64,000 nucleotides of DNA from Sphingomonas sp. Leaf208 (GTDB taxonomy: Bacteria > Pseudomonadota > Alphaproteobacteria > Sphingomonadales > Sphingomonadaceae). Made by a program: the position numbers and the translations under genes. Shown here in pieces: positions 9,171 to 17,743 of this stretch. The DNA is taken from assembly GCF_001421415.1 (NCBI RefSeq), contig NZ_LMKH01000001.1, positions 560,946 to 624,945 of the forward strand, in the 5' to 3' direction. Within the stretch, counting starts at the first letter, position 1. Every line of letters starts with the position of its first letter. The notes beneath the pieces are model-generated. The model was not told where the DNA came from and made no database searches. It saw only the letters and a list, made by a program, of their open reading frames with translations.

Positions 9171-9860
9171 TCAGCGCTTCGCAAGAACCTCGGCAAACGC
9201 CTTAACCGCGGCGACCTCATCGCCACCCCAAACGGCACCGGATACGGCAATGAAGTCCGCCCCGGCGGCAACCAGCGGCGCCGCATTCTCCGGCGTAATT
9301 CCGCCGATCGCGACGCACGGCATCTCGAACAGCGTCGACCACCACGACAGGATCACCGGCTCGGCCATATGCTCGACCGTCTTCGTCGTCGTTGGATAGA
9401 ACGCCCCGAACGCGACGTAATCGGCCCCGGCCTCGCCCGCTTCCATCGCCAGATGGCGGCTGCCGTGACAGCTCACGCCGATCTGCGCATTGGGCCCGAG
9501 TTGCGCCCGCGCCTCGCGCGGATCGCCATCGTCCTGCCCGAGATGCACGCCGTCCGCGTCGAGACGCTTGGCCAGCCCAATATCGTCGTTGACGATGAAC
9601 GCGACATCGCGCTCGGCGCAAATCGCGCGCAACGGCTCGCCGAGAGCAGATGCCGCGTGCTGGTCGATATCCTTCACGCGGAACTGGAACGCAGCCACGG
9701 GGCCAGCATCAAGCGCCCGAGCGAGACGCTCCGGGAAGTCGCCACCGACATCCAGCGGCGACACCAGGTAAAGCTGGCAAGCCGGCCGGCGCATGTCGCG
9801 GCGGAAATTCTCGGCGAAATTGGGATCGAGCGGGCCCAGCGGATCTTCGAATTCGGTCAT
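9171..9860 (-). CDS. thiE: Thiamine phosphate synthase
   Basis: ThiE condenses HMP-pyrophosphate with thiazole phosphate to give thiamine phosphate. This 229-aa TIM-barrel protein shows the family motifs IVNDDIGLAKRL, DGVHLGQDD, GVSCH, YVAFGAFYPTTTK (pyrophosphate-binding loop) and AIGGITPENA. No TPP riboswitch is evident in the 75 bases upstream. It follows the aldolase gene, as in several alphaproteobacteria. Confidence 0.93.
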   Translation of the reverse strand: MTEFEDPLGPLDPNFAENFRRDMRRPACQLYLVSPLDVGGDFPERLARALDAGPVAAFQFRVKDIDQHAASALGEPLRAICAERDVAFIVNDDIGLAKRLDADGVHLGQDDGDPREARAQLGPNAQIGVSCHGSRHLAMEAGEAGADYVAFGAFYPTTTKTVEHMAEPVILSWWSTLFEMPCVAIGGITPENAAPLVAAGADFIAVSGAVWGGDEVAAVKAFAEVLAKR

Positions 9861-9935
9861 GTCCGCCCCCTAGCCGCTCATACCCGCCACGTCACCCCGG
9901 CGCAGGACCGAGGCGACGTGCAGGCAAACCGAGGC

Positions 9936-10856
9936 TTATTCTTCGTTCTTGTAGATCCGGATGATCCGGTCGAGCATCGCCAGCGCCTCGTCGCGCGGAC
10001 GCTGGAAGGTGTTGCGGCCGATGATCGAGCCGTTGCCGCCGCCGTCGCGGATGTCGCGCGCGTCCTGGAAGATCGCGTCCTCGCCCTTCGACGCGCCGCC
10101 CGAGAAGACGTTGATGCGACGTCCGGCAAAGCTCGACTGGACGACGTGCTTCACGCGATCGGACTGCTTCGACCAGTCGATGTTGGCGTAGAGCGGCTTG
10201 GCTTCCTTCTGCTCGATATGCGCGGTCGGCAGCTTGGTCTTGATGATGTGCGCGCCGAGCAGCGCCGCGATGTGCGCGGCATAGGCACCGACGTCCAAGG
10301 CAAGCTCGCCGTCCTTGGTGAGCTCGCCACCGCGCGGATACGACCAGATCACCGTTGCGATGCCCACCGACTTCGCCTCTTCGCTCAGCTCGCGGATTTC
10401 CTCGACGAGGTCGAAGAACTGGTCCGCGCCCGGATAGATCGTGAAGCCGATCGCCGCCGACCCGAGCCGCACCGCATCCGACACCGTCGCCGTCACCGCC
10501 TGGTCGATCGTCGTCGCCCAGCTGTTCGAGCTATTGCACTTCAGGATCGTCGGAATCTGCCCGGCAAACGTATCCGCCCCCGCTTCGAGCATCCCGAGCG
10601 GCGCGGCATAGGCACTGAGCCCTGCGTCGATCGCCAGCTGGTAATGGTAATGCGGGTCGTACGCCGCCGGATTGACCGAGAAGCTGCGCGCCGGGCCATG
10701 CTCGAACCCCTGGTCGACCGGCAGAATCAAAAGCTTGCCGGTGCCTCCAAGCTTGCCCTGCATCAGGATGCGCGCGAGGTTCGCCTTCACCGCCGAACTG
10801 GTGGCTTCGTATTTGTCGAGGATGGTTTTGACTTGCGGGGTGATCGTGGAAGTCAT
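9936..10856 (-). CDS. Fructose-bisphosphate aldolase, class I (DhnA/FbaB type)
   Basis: It cleaves fructose 1,6-bisphosphate to DHAP and glyceraldehyde 3-phosphate through a Schiff-base lysine. The 306-aa archaeal/DhnA-type barrel contains LPVDQGFEHGP near residues 44-54, IIKTKLP (Schiff-base lysine region) and NVFSGGAS. The ATG at 10856 (MTSTITPQ) has AGGA upstream; the open frame extends ten codons further without support. It completes a glycolytic cluster with pgk and gap but is separated from them by a toxin-antitoxin pair whose transcript probably continues into it (14-base gap). Confidence 0.92.
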   Translation of the reverse strand: MTSTITPQVKTILDKYEATSSAVKANLARILMQGKLGGTGKLLILPVDQGFEHGPARSFSVNPAAYDPHYHYQLAIDAGLSAYAAPLGMLEAGADTFAGQIPTILKCNSSNSWATTIDQAVTATVSDAVRLGSAAIGFTIYPGADQFFDLVEEIRELSEEAKSVGIATVIWSYPRGGELTKDGELALDVGAYAAHIAALLGAHIIKTKLPTAHIEQKEAKPLYANIDWSKQSDRVKHVVQSSFAGRRINVFSGGASKGEDAIFQDARDIRDGGGNGSIIGRNTFQRPRDEALAMLDRIIRIYKNEE

Positions 10857-10870
10857 GCTGAAATCCTGTC

Positions 10871-11200
10871 TTAGAGTTCGAGCCAACGGCGCAGTGCGTC
10901 GTCCACTCGGGTCATGGTGGTGATGGGTATCGTACCGATAATCTTGACGATCTTGTTGCGGTCGAGCGTATCAACCTTGTCGATCTGGATCTCGCTATCG
11001 CGAAATAGGCCAGTTTCCGCCGATGCCTCGAGCGACACGCGAAACAGGTTCGTCCCGCTGATGACGCTGGTCAGCGGGCACAGCGAAATCGTCGCGTGAT
11101 CTGCAAAAAGGTCTGATCGGACGATAAGAAAGGGGCGTGGCTTGCCAGAGAAATCGCCCTTGCCCGCTCCGACGACGATCATACCGCGGACGAATTTCAT
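10871..11200 (-). CDS. PemK/MazF-family toxin (mRNA interferase)
   Basis: A 109-aa predicted endoribonuclease of the MazF/PemK SH3-like fold. The typical start ...VRGMIVVGAGKGDFSGKPRP is followed by FLIVRSD and LCPLTS, and the C-terminus reads VDTLDRNKIVKIIG as in the family. The ATG at 11200 overlaps the antitoxin stop (ATGA), marking a classical antitoxin-first operon. Upstream in-frame codons lie inside the antitoxin gene. Confidence 0.88.
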   Translation of the reverse strand: MKFVRGMIVVGAGKGDFSGKPRPFLIVRSDLFADHATISLCPLTSVISGTNLFRVSLEASAETGLFRDSEIQIDKVDTLDRNKIVKIIGTIPITTMTRVDDALRRWLEL

Positions 11201-11427
11201 GCAGGGGGCGCCCCGATTAGTGCGTCCCAATCCTCTTCACCTGCCTGCCTATCGTGATCAGCCGCAGCGAGCGACTGACGCCGTGCCTCCGCAAGGAATG
11301 CCTCGTCGTGGCGTTCGACATAGCGTCGCACGGCTTCGCGTGCGATATCGCTCTTGCTGCGCCCTTGGGTGCGCGCAACCGCTGCAAGCCGCTCTTCGAG
11401 TTCGCTATCGAGCCTGACGCCGAGCAT
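11197..11427 (-). CDS. Ribbon-helix-helix antitoxin
   Basis: A 76-aa antitoxin with an N-terminal ribbon-helix-helix (CopG/Arc-like) domain: the strand LGVRLDSELEERL is followed by RSKSDIAREAVRRYVERH. The acidic C-terminus (EEDWDALIGAPPA) is the likely toxin-binding segment. It should repress its own promoter through the palindrome at 11438-11453. GGAG lies 7 bases before the ATG. Confidence 0.88.
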   Translation of the reverse strand: MLGVRLDSELEERLAAVARTQGRSKSDIAREAVRRYVERHDEAFLAEARRQSLAAADHDRQAGEEDWDALIGAPPA

Positions 11428-11437
11428 CCGAGTCTCC

Positions 11438-11453
11438 GTTTAACATGTTAAAC
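11438..11453. promoter_or_regulatory. Perfect 16-bp palindromic operator of the toxin-antitoxin operon
   Basis: GTTTAACATGTTAAAC is a perfect palindrome, strikingly A/T-rich for this genome. It overlaps the last bases of the -10 element and lies 11 bases from the antitoxin start. It is the expected binding site for a ribbon-helix-helix antitoxin. Confidence 0.85.
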
Positions 11454-11479
11454 ATAGCTCGGATGCACACGTATTTCAA
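11451..11479 (-). promoter_or_regulatory. Sigma-70-type promoter of the toxin-antitoxin operon
   Basis: Reading the minus strand, TTGAAA (11479-11474) and TATGTT (11456-11451) are separated by exactly 17 bases. The -35 hexamer overlaps the pgk stop codon. The -10 abuts and overlaps the operator palindrome. Confidence 0.75.
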
Positions 11480-12666
11480 CCGTGGAGCGCGGCGACCCCG
11501 GGAAGCGTCTTGCCTTCCATCCACTCGAGAAACGCGCCGCCTGCGGTCGAGACGAACGTGAACGCGTCCGCGACGCCAGCGTGATTGAGCGCCGCAACCG
11601 TGTCGCCACCGCCGGCGACCGAGACGAGCGATCCGCCTTCGGTGAGTGCCGCAGCGGTCTTGGCGAGCGCCACGGTCGCCTTGTCGAACGGCGGCGTCTC
11701 GAACGCGCCGAGCGGGCCGTTCCACACCAAGGTGCGGCAGTTCTTCAGCACGTCGCCGAGCGATTCGACCGCGGCCGGGCCGACGTCGAGGATCATCTCG
11801 TCGGCGGCGACTTCGTGGACGTTGACGGTGCGGGTGGCGGGGTTCGGCTTGAACTCCTTCGCGACCACCACGTCGTACGGCAGGTTGACCGTGCAGTTCG
11901 CCTTGTCCGCCGCTTCCATGATCTGTTCGCAAACGCTCGCAAGTTCATGCTCGCACAGGCTTTTGCCGACGTCGACGCCGCGCGCTGCGAGGAAGGTGTT
12001 GGCCATGCCGCCGCCGATGATCAGATGATCGACCTTGGTGACGAGATGCCGCAGCACGTCGAGCTTCGACGACACCTTGGCACCGCCGACGACCGCCGCG
12101 ACCGGATGCTCGGGCTCGCCAAGCGCCTTCTGGAGCGCATCGAGTTCGGCTTCCATCGCGCGGCCGGCATAGGCGGGTAGTACGTGCGCAAGCCCCTCGG
12201 TCGAGGCGTGCGCGCGGTGTGCGGCGGAGAACGCGTCGTTGACGTAGAGATCACCGAGGCTCGCGAAACGCTTGACCACCGCTTCGTCGTTGGTCTCTTC
12301 GCCGCCGAAGAACCGGGTGTTCTCCAGCACTGCGATATCGCCGGGCTCCAGCGTTGCAACGGCGTCATCCGCCCCTTCCCAATCGATATAGCGGACTTCG
12401 CGACCGAGCACTTCGCTGTACGGCTTCACGACCTGCGACAGCGAGAACTCTGGGCTCGGCACGCCCTTGGGACGGCCGAAATGTGCGAGGACGAGGACGA
12501 TCGCGCCCTTGTCGGCAAGCTCACCGACGGTCGCGACGGTGGCGCGAAGGCGGGTGTCGTCGGTGACGTGACCCTCGGCCATCGGCACGTTCAGATCCTC
12601 GCGGACGAGCACGCGTTTGCCCTGGATGTCGCCCATATCATCGAGCGTCTTGAATGGCTTGGTCAT
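11476..12666 (-). CDS. pgk: Phosphoglycerate kinase
   Basis: Pgk transfers the acyl phosphate of 1,3-bisphosphoglycerate to ADP. At 396 aa it is full length. The N-terminal substrate loop RVLVREDLNVPM is at residues 18-29, followed by HFGRPKG near 62, VGGAKVSSKLDVL mid-protein, and the C-terminal nucleotide loop VAGGGDTVAAL. Its ATG overlaps the stop of the upstream MOSC-domain gene (ATGA). Confidence 0.97.
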   Translation of the reverse strand: MTKPFKTLDDMGDIQGKRVLVREDLNVPMAEGHVTDDTRLRATVATVGELADKGAIVLVLAHFGRPKGVPSPEFSLSQVVKPYSEVLGREVRYIDWEGADDAVATLEPGDIAVLENTRFFGGEETNDEAVVKRFASLGDLYVNDAFSAAHRAHASTEGLAHVLPAYAGRAMEAELDALQKALGEPEHPVAAVVGGAKVSSKLDVLRHLVTKVDHLIIGGGMANTFLAARGVDVGKSLCEHELASVCEQIMEAADKANCTVNLPYDVVVAKEFKPNPATRTVNVHEVAADEMILDVGPAAVESLGDVLKNCRTLVWNGPLGAFETPPFDKATVALAKTAAALTEGGSLVSVAGGGDTVAALNHAGVADAFTFVSTAGGAFLEWMEGKTLPGVAALHG

Positions 12667-13148
12667 GGTTCTTCGATCCTGATCTCATCACCGACGGCAA
12701 TTTTGCCGCCCATCAAAACTCGGGTACACGCCCCGCCCCGCCAGTCCGGCGTCAGCGCGGCGAACAATCCTGGCGCCAGCGCATCCATGCGGTCGCACGG
12801 ATCGGTGTGGCGCGTCACCTCAAGCACTACGTCCGCGCCGATGCGGAGGCGCGTGCCCGGTATCTGGGGAAGGTCGAAGCCGTCGACCAACAAATTGGCG
12901 CGGCGGTCTTGCCAGGGGAGATCGGCACAGACCTCCGCCATCGCCGCAGCCCAGTCGCCGCGTTCGAGCAACGTGACCTGTCGCCGCCCCTTGCCGCCGG
13001 GCTTCACCCGACCGCGAAAGTCGCCGTCCAGCCCGGCCTCGACGGTGACGCCGACTTGGCCGAGGACCTCCATAGGCCCTTTCGCCCGGGAGTGACGGGC
13101 GATGCCGGCGATCATGCCAACAATTTTTACGGTGCCGGTCTGGGCCAC
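12663..13148 (-). CDS. MOSC domain-containing protein
   Basis: A predicted 161-aa single MOSC domain, related to the C-terminal domain of Moco sulfurase and to YiiM-type proteins. The beta-rich motif GLDGDFRGRVKPGGKGRRQVTLLE is close to the family GLxGDRR...RQVTL pattern, and a lone Cys lies in GACTRVL (also DPCDR). Its molecular substrate is unknown. The start is placed at GTG 13148 because GGGGAGG sits 5 bases upstream; the longer frame to 13196 only translates a repeat element. It sits between gap and pgk and overlaps the pgk start. Confidence 0.78.
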   Translation of the reverse strand: MAQTGTVKIVGMIAGIARHSRAKGPMEVLGQVGVTVEAGLDGDFRGRVKPGGKGRRQVTLLERGDWAAAMAEVCADLPWQDRRANLLVDGFDLPQIPGTRLRIGADVVLEVTRHTDPCDRMDALAPGLFAALTPDWRGGACTRVLMGGKIAVGDEIRIEEP

Positions 13149-13158
13149 CGCCACCTCC

Positions 13159-13232
13159 CCGTTCGTGTCGAGCGCAGTCGAGACACCATCTCTCACGGGA
13201 GACGACTTCTCGACTGCGCTCGAAGCGAACGG
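13159..13232. repeat. Inverted repeat (TCGAGCGCAGTCGAGA family)
   Basis: Arms 13159-13186 and 13206-13232 pair imperfectly (CCGTTCG..TCGAGCGCAGTCGAGA against its complement). It fills the gap-to-MOSC spacer and supplies in-frame codons upstream of the MOSC gene, which misleads start prediction. Confidence 0.75.
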
Positions 13233-13257
13233 AACAGGGAACGCATAGATCGCGAGC

Positions 13258-14268
13258 TTAGATGAACTTCGCCATCGCAGTGGCCGTATCGACCATCCGG
13301 TTCGAGAAGCCCCATTCGTTGTCGTACCAGCTGACGACGCGAACCAGCTTGCCGTCGATCACCGCGGTCTCCAGGCTGTCGATCGTCGACGACGCCGGGG
13401 TATGCTGAAGATCGATCGAGACGAGCGGCTCGTCCGACCAGTCGAGCACGCCGACTAGCGGGCCGCTCTCGGAGGCCGCCTTCAGCACCGCATTCACCTC
13501 TTCACGCGTCGTATCGCGCGACGGGGTGAAGGTCAGGTCGATCAGCGAAACGTCCGGCACCGGCACGCGGATCGCTGAACCGTCGAGCTTGCCCTTCAGC
13601 TCCGGCAGCACTTCGGCAACCGCACGTGCGGCCCCCGTCGTGGTCGGGATCATCGACATCGCCGCAGCACGCGCACGACGCAGGTCGGGGTGGATCTGGT
13701 CGAGGATCTTCTGGTCATTGGTGTATGCATGGACGGTCGTCATCAGGCCACGCTCGATGCCGATCGCATCGTTCAGGACCTTGGCGACGGGCGCGAGGCA
13801 GTTGGTAGTGCACGACGCGTTCGAGACGATCGTGTGCTCGGCGGTCAACTTGTCGTGGTTGACGCCGTAGACGACGGTCAGGTCGACGTTCTTGCCCGGT
13901 GCCGAGATCAGCACCTTCTTCGCGCCGGCATCGAGATGCTTCTGGCAGCTCGCCTTGTCGGTGAAGAAGCCGGTGCATTCGAGGACGATGTCAACGCCCA
14001 GCTCGGCGTGCGGCAAGTTGGCGGGGTCGCGCTCGGCGGTGACGCGGATGCGCTTGCCGTCGACGACCAGCTCGTTGCCTTCGGCCGAAACCTCACCCGG
14101 ATACTTGCCGTGCACGCTGTCACGCTTGAACAGCCAGGCGTTCGACTTGGCATCGCCGAGATCGTTGATCGCGACGAGTTCGAGTGCGCCGTTCGACTGT
14201 TCGAGTACCGCACGGGCGACGAGACGGCCGATGCGCCCGAAACCGTTGATCGCAACCTTGACCGTCAT
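13258..14268 (-). CDS. gap: Glyceraldehyde-3-phosphate dehydrogenase, type I
   Basis: This enzyme oxidises glyceraldehyde 3-phosphate to 1,3-bisphosphoglycerate with NAD(P)+. The Rossmann motif [13 protein letters not shown] is at residues 7-19 and the active site [15 protein letters not shown] at about 149-163. At 336 aa it has family length. It begins the minus-strand gap-MOSC-pgk-TA-fba series and is divergent from zauP-zapA. Confidence 0.97.
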   Translation of the reverse strand: MTVKVAINGFGRIGRLVARAVLEQSNGALELVAINDLGDAKSNAWLFKRDSVHGKYPGEVSAEGNELVVDGKRIRVTAERDPANLPHAELGVDIVLECTGFFTDKASCQKHLDAGAKKVLISAPGKNVDLTVVYGVNHDKLTAEHTIVSNASCTTNCLAPVAKVLNDAIGIERGLMTTVHAYTNDQKILDQIHPDLRRARAAAMSMIPTTTGAARAVAEVLPELKGKLDGSAIRVPVPDVSLIDLTFTPSRDTTREEVNAVLKAASESGPLVGVLDWSDEPLVSIDLQHTPASSTIDSLETAVIDGKLVRVVSWYDNEWGFSNRMVDTATAMAKFI

Positions 14269-14412
14269 TGCTGTCTCTCCGCTACGCCCGCGAGTCCGTT
14301 CCGGGCGCGCAGCCTTTGCGGGGCGGTGGGGCGCCCTGTCAACACCGTGGATGGTGATGGGTTTCGCCTAAACCGACTTGTCGCACCCCCCGTCCATGCT
14401 ATCTCGCATGGC

Positions 14413-14607
14413 ATGTCAGAAACACTTCCCGACGGACCAACTGCCGTCGAACGGATCGACGCCGCGATCGCACGGATCGAATCCGCCATTGCAGCCCGCA
14501 CCGAAGCCGGCGACGCGCTCGCCAAGCGCCACGCCGCCCTCAAGGCGCGGATGGCCGAAGCCGTCGCCGCGCTCGACGACGTCATTACGCGCGGGAGCCC
14601 CAACTGA
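14413..14607 (+). CDS. zauP: Small coiled-coil protein upstream of zapA (ZauP-like)
   Basis: A 64-aa protein that is almost entirely helical heptads (AVERIDAAIARIESAIAART...HAALKARMAEAVAALDDVI), with no membrane segment. Its stop overlaps the zapA ATG (TGATG). In Caulobacter the coiled-coil gene directly upstream of zapA encodes ZauP, a ZapA partner at the division site; the same position and architecture support that assignment. Sequence alone at this length cannot prove orthology. Confidence 0.7.
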   Translation: MSETLPDGPTAVERIDAAIARIESAIAARTEAGDALAKRHAALKARMAEAVAALDDVITRGSPN

Positions 14608-14915
14608 TGGCCCAGGTCATGCTCGATATCGGCGGTCGTCCCCACGCCGTCGCCTGCCGTGATGGCGAAGAGTCGCGCGTCCGTCTGCTGGGCGCGATGG
14701 TCGCCGAACGCTGGGCCACCGCGGACCGCGCGGCGGGCGGCCTCAGCGCCGAGCGCGCGATGCTGTTCGTCGCGCTGATGCTCGCCGACGACCTCGACGA
14801 AGCCGCGCATCGCCCGCCCGAAGGCTCGGCCGTGAGCGAGATCGCCCTCACCCGGATCGCCGATCGTCTTGAAGGGCTCGCGGAAGCCCTTGAGCTAAGC
14901 CCTCCGAACGCCTAG
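14607..14915 (+). CDS. zapA: Cell division protein ZapA
   Basis: ZapA binds and bundles FtsZ filaments at midcell. This 102-aa protein has the N-terminal beta-rich part (VMLDIGGRPHAVACRDGEE) followed by LLGAMVAERW and a long C-terminal helix suited to coiled-coil tetramerisation. Position between a zauP-like gene and 6S RNA plus 5-formyl-THF cyclo-ligase is the classic alphaproteobacterial arrangement. Confidence 0.87.
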   Translation: MAQVMLDIGGRPHAVACRDGEESRVRLLGAMVAERWATADRAAGGLSAERAMLFVALMLADDLDEAAHRPPEGSAVSEIALTRIADRLEGLAEALELSPPNA

Positions 14916-14920
14916 ATTGG

Positions 14921-15086
14921 CTGTGGCGGGTTCTGCCCGGTACGAGCCTTTATTATCCCTGAGGCTATTCATCATCCATAGGGGGCTGTCCCTGTTAGGA
15001 TCCTGGTCCGAAGCACATGGTCCCCACCTGACGTACCGTGCGTCAGTGGATAACCCGGCACACGGCCATGGTGGGCCCGCCACACC
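14921..15086 (+). ncRNA. ssrS: 6S RNA
   Basis: The spacer between zapA and the 5-formyl-THF cyclo-ligase gene is the conserved 6S RNA locus. The ends TGTGGCGGG (14922-14930) and CCCGCCACA (15076-15084) pair perfectly to close the molecule. The interior is a long, interrupted near-palindrome (for example CCGG at both sides and GGTCCGAAGCACATGGTCCCC near the apex), as needed to mimic an open promoter for sigma-70 RNA polymerase. Exact ends are estimated. Confidence 0.85.
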
Positions 15087-15107
15087 ACCATTTTCCAAGG
15101 TCGCCGC

Positions 15108-15641
15108 ATGACCGACAAGAGCGTGCTCAGAGCCTCGCTCCGCGCCGCGCGGGAAGCGCACCCGCTGGTCGAGCTTCCTGTGCCGTCGGCGTTTCTGGCA
15201 CGGCTGAAACCCGGACTGACGGTCGCCTCCTACGTCCCGTTCGGGGGCGAAGCGGACCCCTCGCCCTTCGCGCGCGCCGCGGTCGATGCCGGATGCGTCA
15301 TCGCCCTGCCCCATGTCGTCCGCCGTTCGCTGCCGATGCGCTTCCTGTCCTGGGCGACCGAAGCGGCGCTGATCGCCGGGCCATTCGGGCTGCACCAGCC
15401 CGCCGAGGACGCGGCCGAACTTGAACCCGACATCATCCTGACCCCGCTCGTCGGCTTCGATCGCAGCGGCAACCGGATCGGCCAGGGCGCCGGCTATTAC
15501 GACCGCGCCTTCCTCGCGCACCCGAACGCGTGGCGCGTCGGGGTTGCGTTGTCGGTGCAGGAAGTCGACACGCTGACCCCAGACCCGTGGGACGTCCCGC
15601 TCCACGCCATCGCCACCGAAACAGACTGGATCACGCCATGA
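15108..15641 (+). CDS. 5-formyltetrahydrofolate cyclo-ligase
   Basis: This enzyme (ygfA in E. coli) converts 5-formyl-THF to 5,10-methenyl-THF using ATP. This 177-aa protein has the signature GFDRSGNRIGQGAGYYDRAF near residues 122-141 and an N-terminal RASLRAAR basic segment. It is directly downstream of 6S RNA and probably co-transcribed with it. Confidence 0.93.
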   Translation: MTDKSVLRASLRAAREAHPLVELPVPSAFLARLKPGLTVASYVPFGGEADPSPFARAAVDAGCVIALPHVVRRSLPMRFLSWATEAALIAGPFGLHQPAEDAAELEPDIILTPLVGFDRSGNRIGQGAGYYDRAFLAHPNAWRVGVALSVQEVDTLTPDPWDVPLHAIATETDWITP

Positions 15642-15838
15642 CGCCAACCTGGCGCAAACCCGTCGGCATGCTCGGCATCGTGCTCCTGATCGTGGTGTGG
15701 TGCGTGGCCATCGTCAGCTTGTCGAACATCGTCGGCAGCTGGCACTGGCTGGGGCAGTTGGTATTCTACCTGTTTACCGGCCTGATCTGGATCGCGCCGC
15801 TGAAGCCGGTGCTGCGCTGGATGGAGCTCGGGCGGTAA
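15638..15838 (+). CDS. DUF2842 small membrane protein
   Basis: A 66-aa protein with two hydrophobic segments (MLGIVLLIVVWCVAIVSL and LVFYLFTGLIWIAP) separated by GSWHW. The size, the two-helix plan and the ending APLKPVLRWMELG fit the alphaproteobacterial DUF2842 family, function unknown. Its ATG overlaps the cyclo-ligase stop (ATGA). Confidence 0.75.
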   Translation: MTPTWRKPVGMLGIVLLIVVWCVAIVSLSNIVGSWHWLGQLVFYLFTGLIWIAPLKPVLRWMELGR

Positions 15839-15881
15839 TCTTCGCAGCCGTTGCAACCCTCCAGCGGCCCTTCCCTCTCCC

Positions 15882-16031
15882 CCGTTCGTCCTGAGTAGCC
15901 AGCGAGTAGTCGCGCAGCGGCGTATCGAGGGGGCGTATCGAAGGACAGGTTGGCACGCGGAACCCATGCTTCGATACGAGCCCTCGATACGCTCCTGACG
16001 GAGCTACTCGGTCTCTACTCAGCACGAACGG
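15882..16031. repeat. Long inverted repeat (CGTTCGTCCTGAGTAG / CTACTCAGCACGAACGG)
   Basis: The outer ends CCGTTCGT and ACGAACGG are inverted, and the interior carries inverted GTATCGA / TCGATAC blocks around 15920-15990. It is non-coding and lies between DUF2842 and the tRNA genes. Confidence 0.75.
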
Positions 16032-16116
16032 AAAGGAGTTAGTGGCCCCGGTTGATCGACGAGACGGAATGCTCTCAGCATCCAAAATCTAAAAGGGTCT
16101 CGGCCACCCATCAGGG

Positions 16117-16193
<77 letters not shown>

Positions 16194-16291
16194 ATTCCCA
16201 ATGACGAACCCTAGCGTCCCAAGGGACACGCGGGAAGGCTCGTCAAAACCTTAACACTATCTCGAACCATCTACCCGGTCAGGGCAAACGA

Positions 16292-16368
<77 letters not shown>

Positions 16369-16422
16369 TGAAACAGCGTGGAGGCGGCAACTAGGCGAGG
16401 GTTCGGATACCGTCAACCCAAA

Positions 16423-17694
16423 TTATCCGCCAGTTTCACGTTGTGCCTCGGGCGGGTCCCCGCGCCGACGGTTCCGCCCGGTCTTGGGCTGCACCAGCGT
16501 CCCGTGCTCGAACAGGAAACCGGCGATATCGGGCTTGCCAGCGGCCTTCACGATCGTCTGGATGATGATCAGCAGCGGAACCGCGAGCAACGCCCCCGAC
16601 GTGCCCCACACCCATCCCCAGAAGCTCAGCGAGATCAGGATCAGCAACGGGCTGATCGTCAGCCGATGCCCGACCACGAACGGCGTGATCGCGTTCGCCT
16701 CGACCAGGTGCAGCCCGTACATCAGCGCCGGCGGCAGCATCGCCATCCAGATGTCGGAGAACGTCATCAGCCCGCCCAACGCGAGCAAGAACGCACCGAT
16801 CACGGGCCCGAAATACGGGATGTAATTGAGCAGCGCGACGATCCCGCCCCACATCGCCGGATACGGCATGCCGATGAACCACAGCGCCACCCCGGTAATG
16901 ATCCCGAGCACGATGTTGATCAGCGTGATCGTCCCCAGATACGCGGACACATCGTCGACAATGTCCTGGATCACGCGAGCGGTTGCCATGGCCCCGTCGA
17001 AGCTGGTCCGCCCGGTGATCGTCTGCCGCCGCATGCGCGTCCAGCCCGAGAGGAAGAAGAACACGATCAGGACACCGAACAGGAACTGCACGATCACGGC
17101 TGGCGCCGACGTCGCAGCAAGTTCGAGGATCGACCCTGGTGCCGCAACCCCCGCGGTCGCCGGCTGCTTGATCGGCGTCGACGCGACCTGCCGTAGCGTC
17201 TTGTTTACGTATTTCTCGAGGCTCGAATACAGGTCGAGCAACGGTGCGAGATTGTTCTGAATTCGGTCCAATCGCGTCGGCAGCAACCGGAAGAAATCGG
17301 TCGCCGGTACGAGTATCGCGGCGATCGCGATGTTCGCCGCGATGAGGAAGACGAGAATGCAAAGGATCGCGGCAAGCGGCGAAGGAACATGCCGCCGCTC
17401 GAGCCATTCAAGCACCGGCACCAAGGCCACTGAAATCACCAGCGCGATCGTGAGCGGAAGGAAGAACTCCGCTCCGGATTTCAACGCGAACGGCGTCGCG
17501 AGTATGAGCCCGACACCCGCGGTCAGTGTCAGCGCCGCCAGCAACCGATCGCGACGCTGCGCGATTCGCATCGCATCCTCGACCCCGACCGCGATCGGCA
17601 GCCCGAACGCACTCTCGGCCGGCGGACCTTCGGTAACGGCGCTGTCCCCGCCTTGCGGCTGGTTCTTTTCGTGGCGAAGGCCCTCGTCCGTCAT
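16423..17694 (-). CDS. AI-2E family transporter (PerM-like)
   Basis: A 423-aa polytopic inner-membrane protein with about eight hydrophobic segments. The charged N-terminus precedes paired helices at about 47-90; a central soluble region (residues 125-205) is followed by the conserved LLNYIPYFGPVIGA motif and late helices around PLLILISLSFWGWVWG. The family exports small molecules, including AI-2 in some cases; the substrate is not deducible. The tail after VKAAGKP is hydrophilic. Confidence 0.88.
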   Translation of the reverse strand: MTDEGLRHEKNQPQGGDSAVTEGPPAESAFGLPIAVGVEDAMRIAQRRDRLLAALTLTAGVGLILATPFALKSGAEFFLPLTIALVISVALVPVLEWLERRHVPSPLAAILCILVFLIAANIAIAAILVPATDFFRLLPTRLDRIQNNLAPLLDLYSSLEKYVNKTLRQVASTPIKQPATAGVAAPGSILELAATSAPAVIVQFLFGVLIVFFFLSGWTRMRRQTITGRTSFDGAMATARVIQDIVDDVSAYLGTITLINIVLGIITGVALWFIGMPYPAMWGGIVALLNYIPYFGPVIGAFLLALGGLMTFSDIWMAMLPPALMYGLHLVEANAITPFVVGHRLTISPLLILISLSFWGWVWGTSGALLAVPLLIIIQTIVKAAGKPDIAGFLFEHGTLVQPKTGRNRRRGDPPEAQRETGG

Positions 17695-17743
17695 GGCATT
17701 TTCCTTTGTTTCCCCATCCCGTAATCGTGGCTAGCATTCAAGC

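Noticed and set aside
9861..9935. TPP riboswitch upstream of thiE
   Set aside because: The spacer is only 75 bases, lacks the CTGAGA/ACCTGA thi-box elements, and thiE probably shares the upstream transcript.
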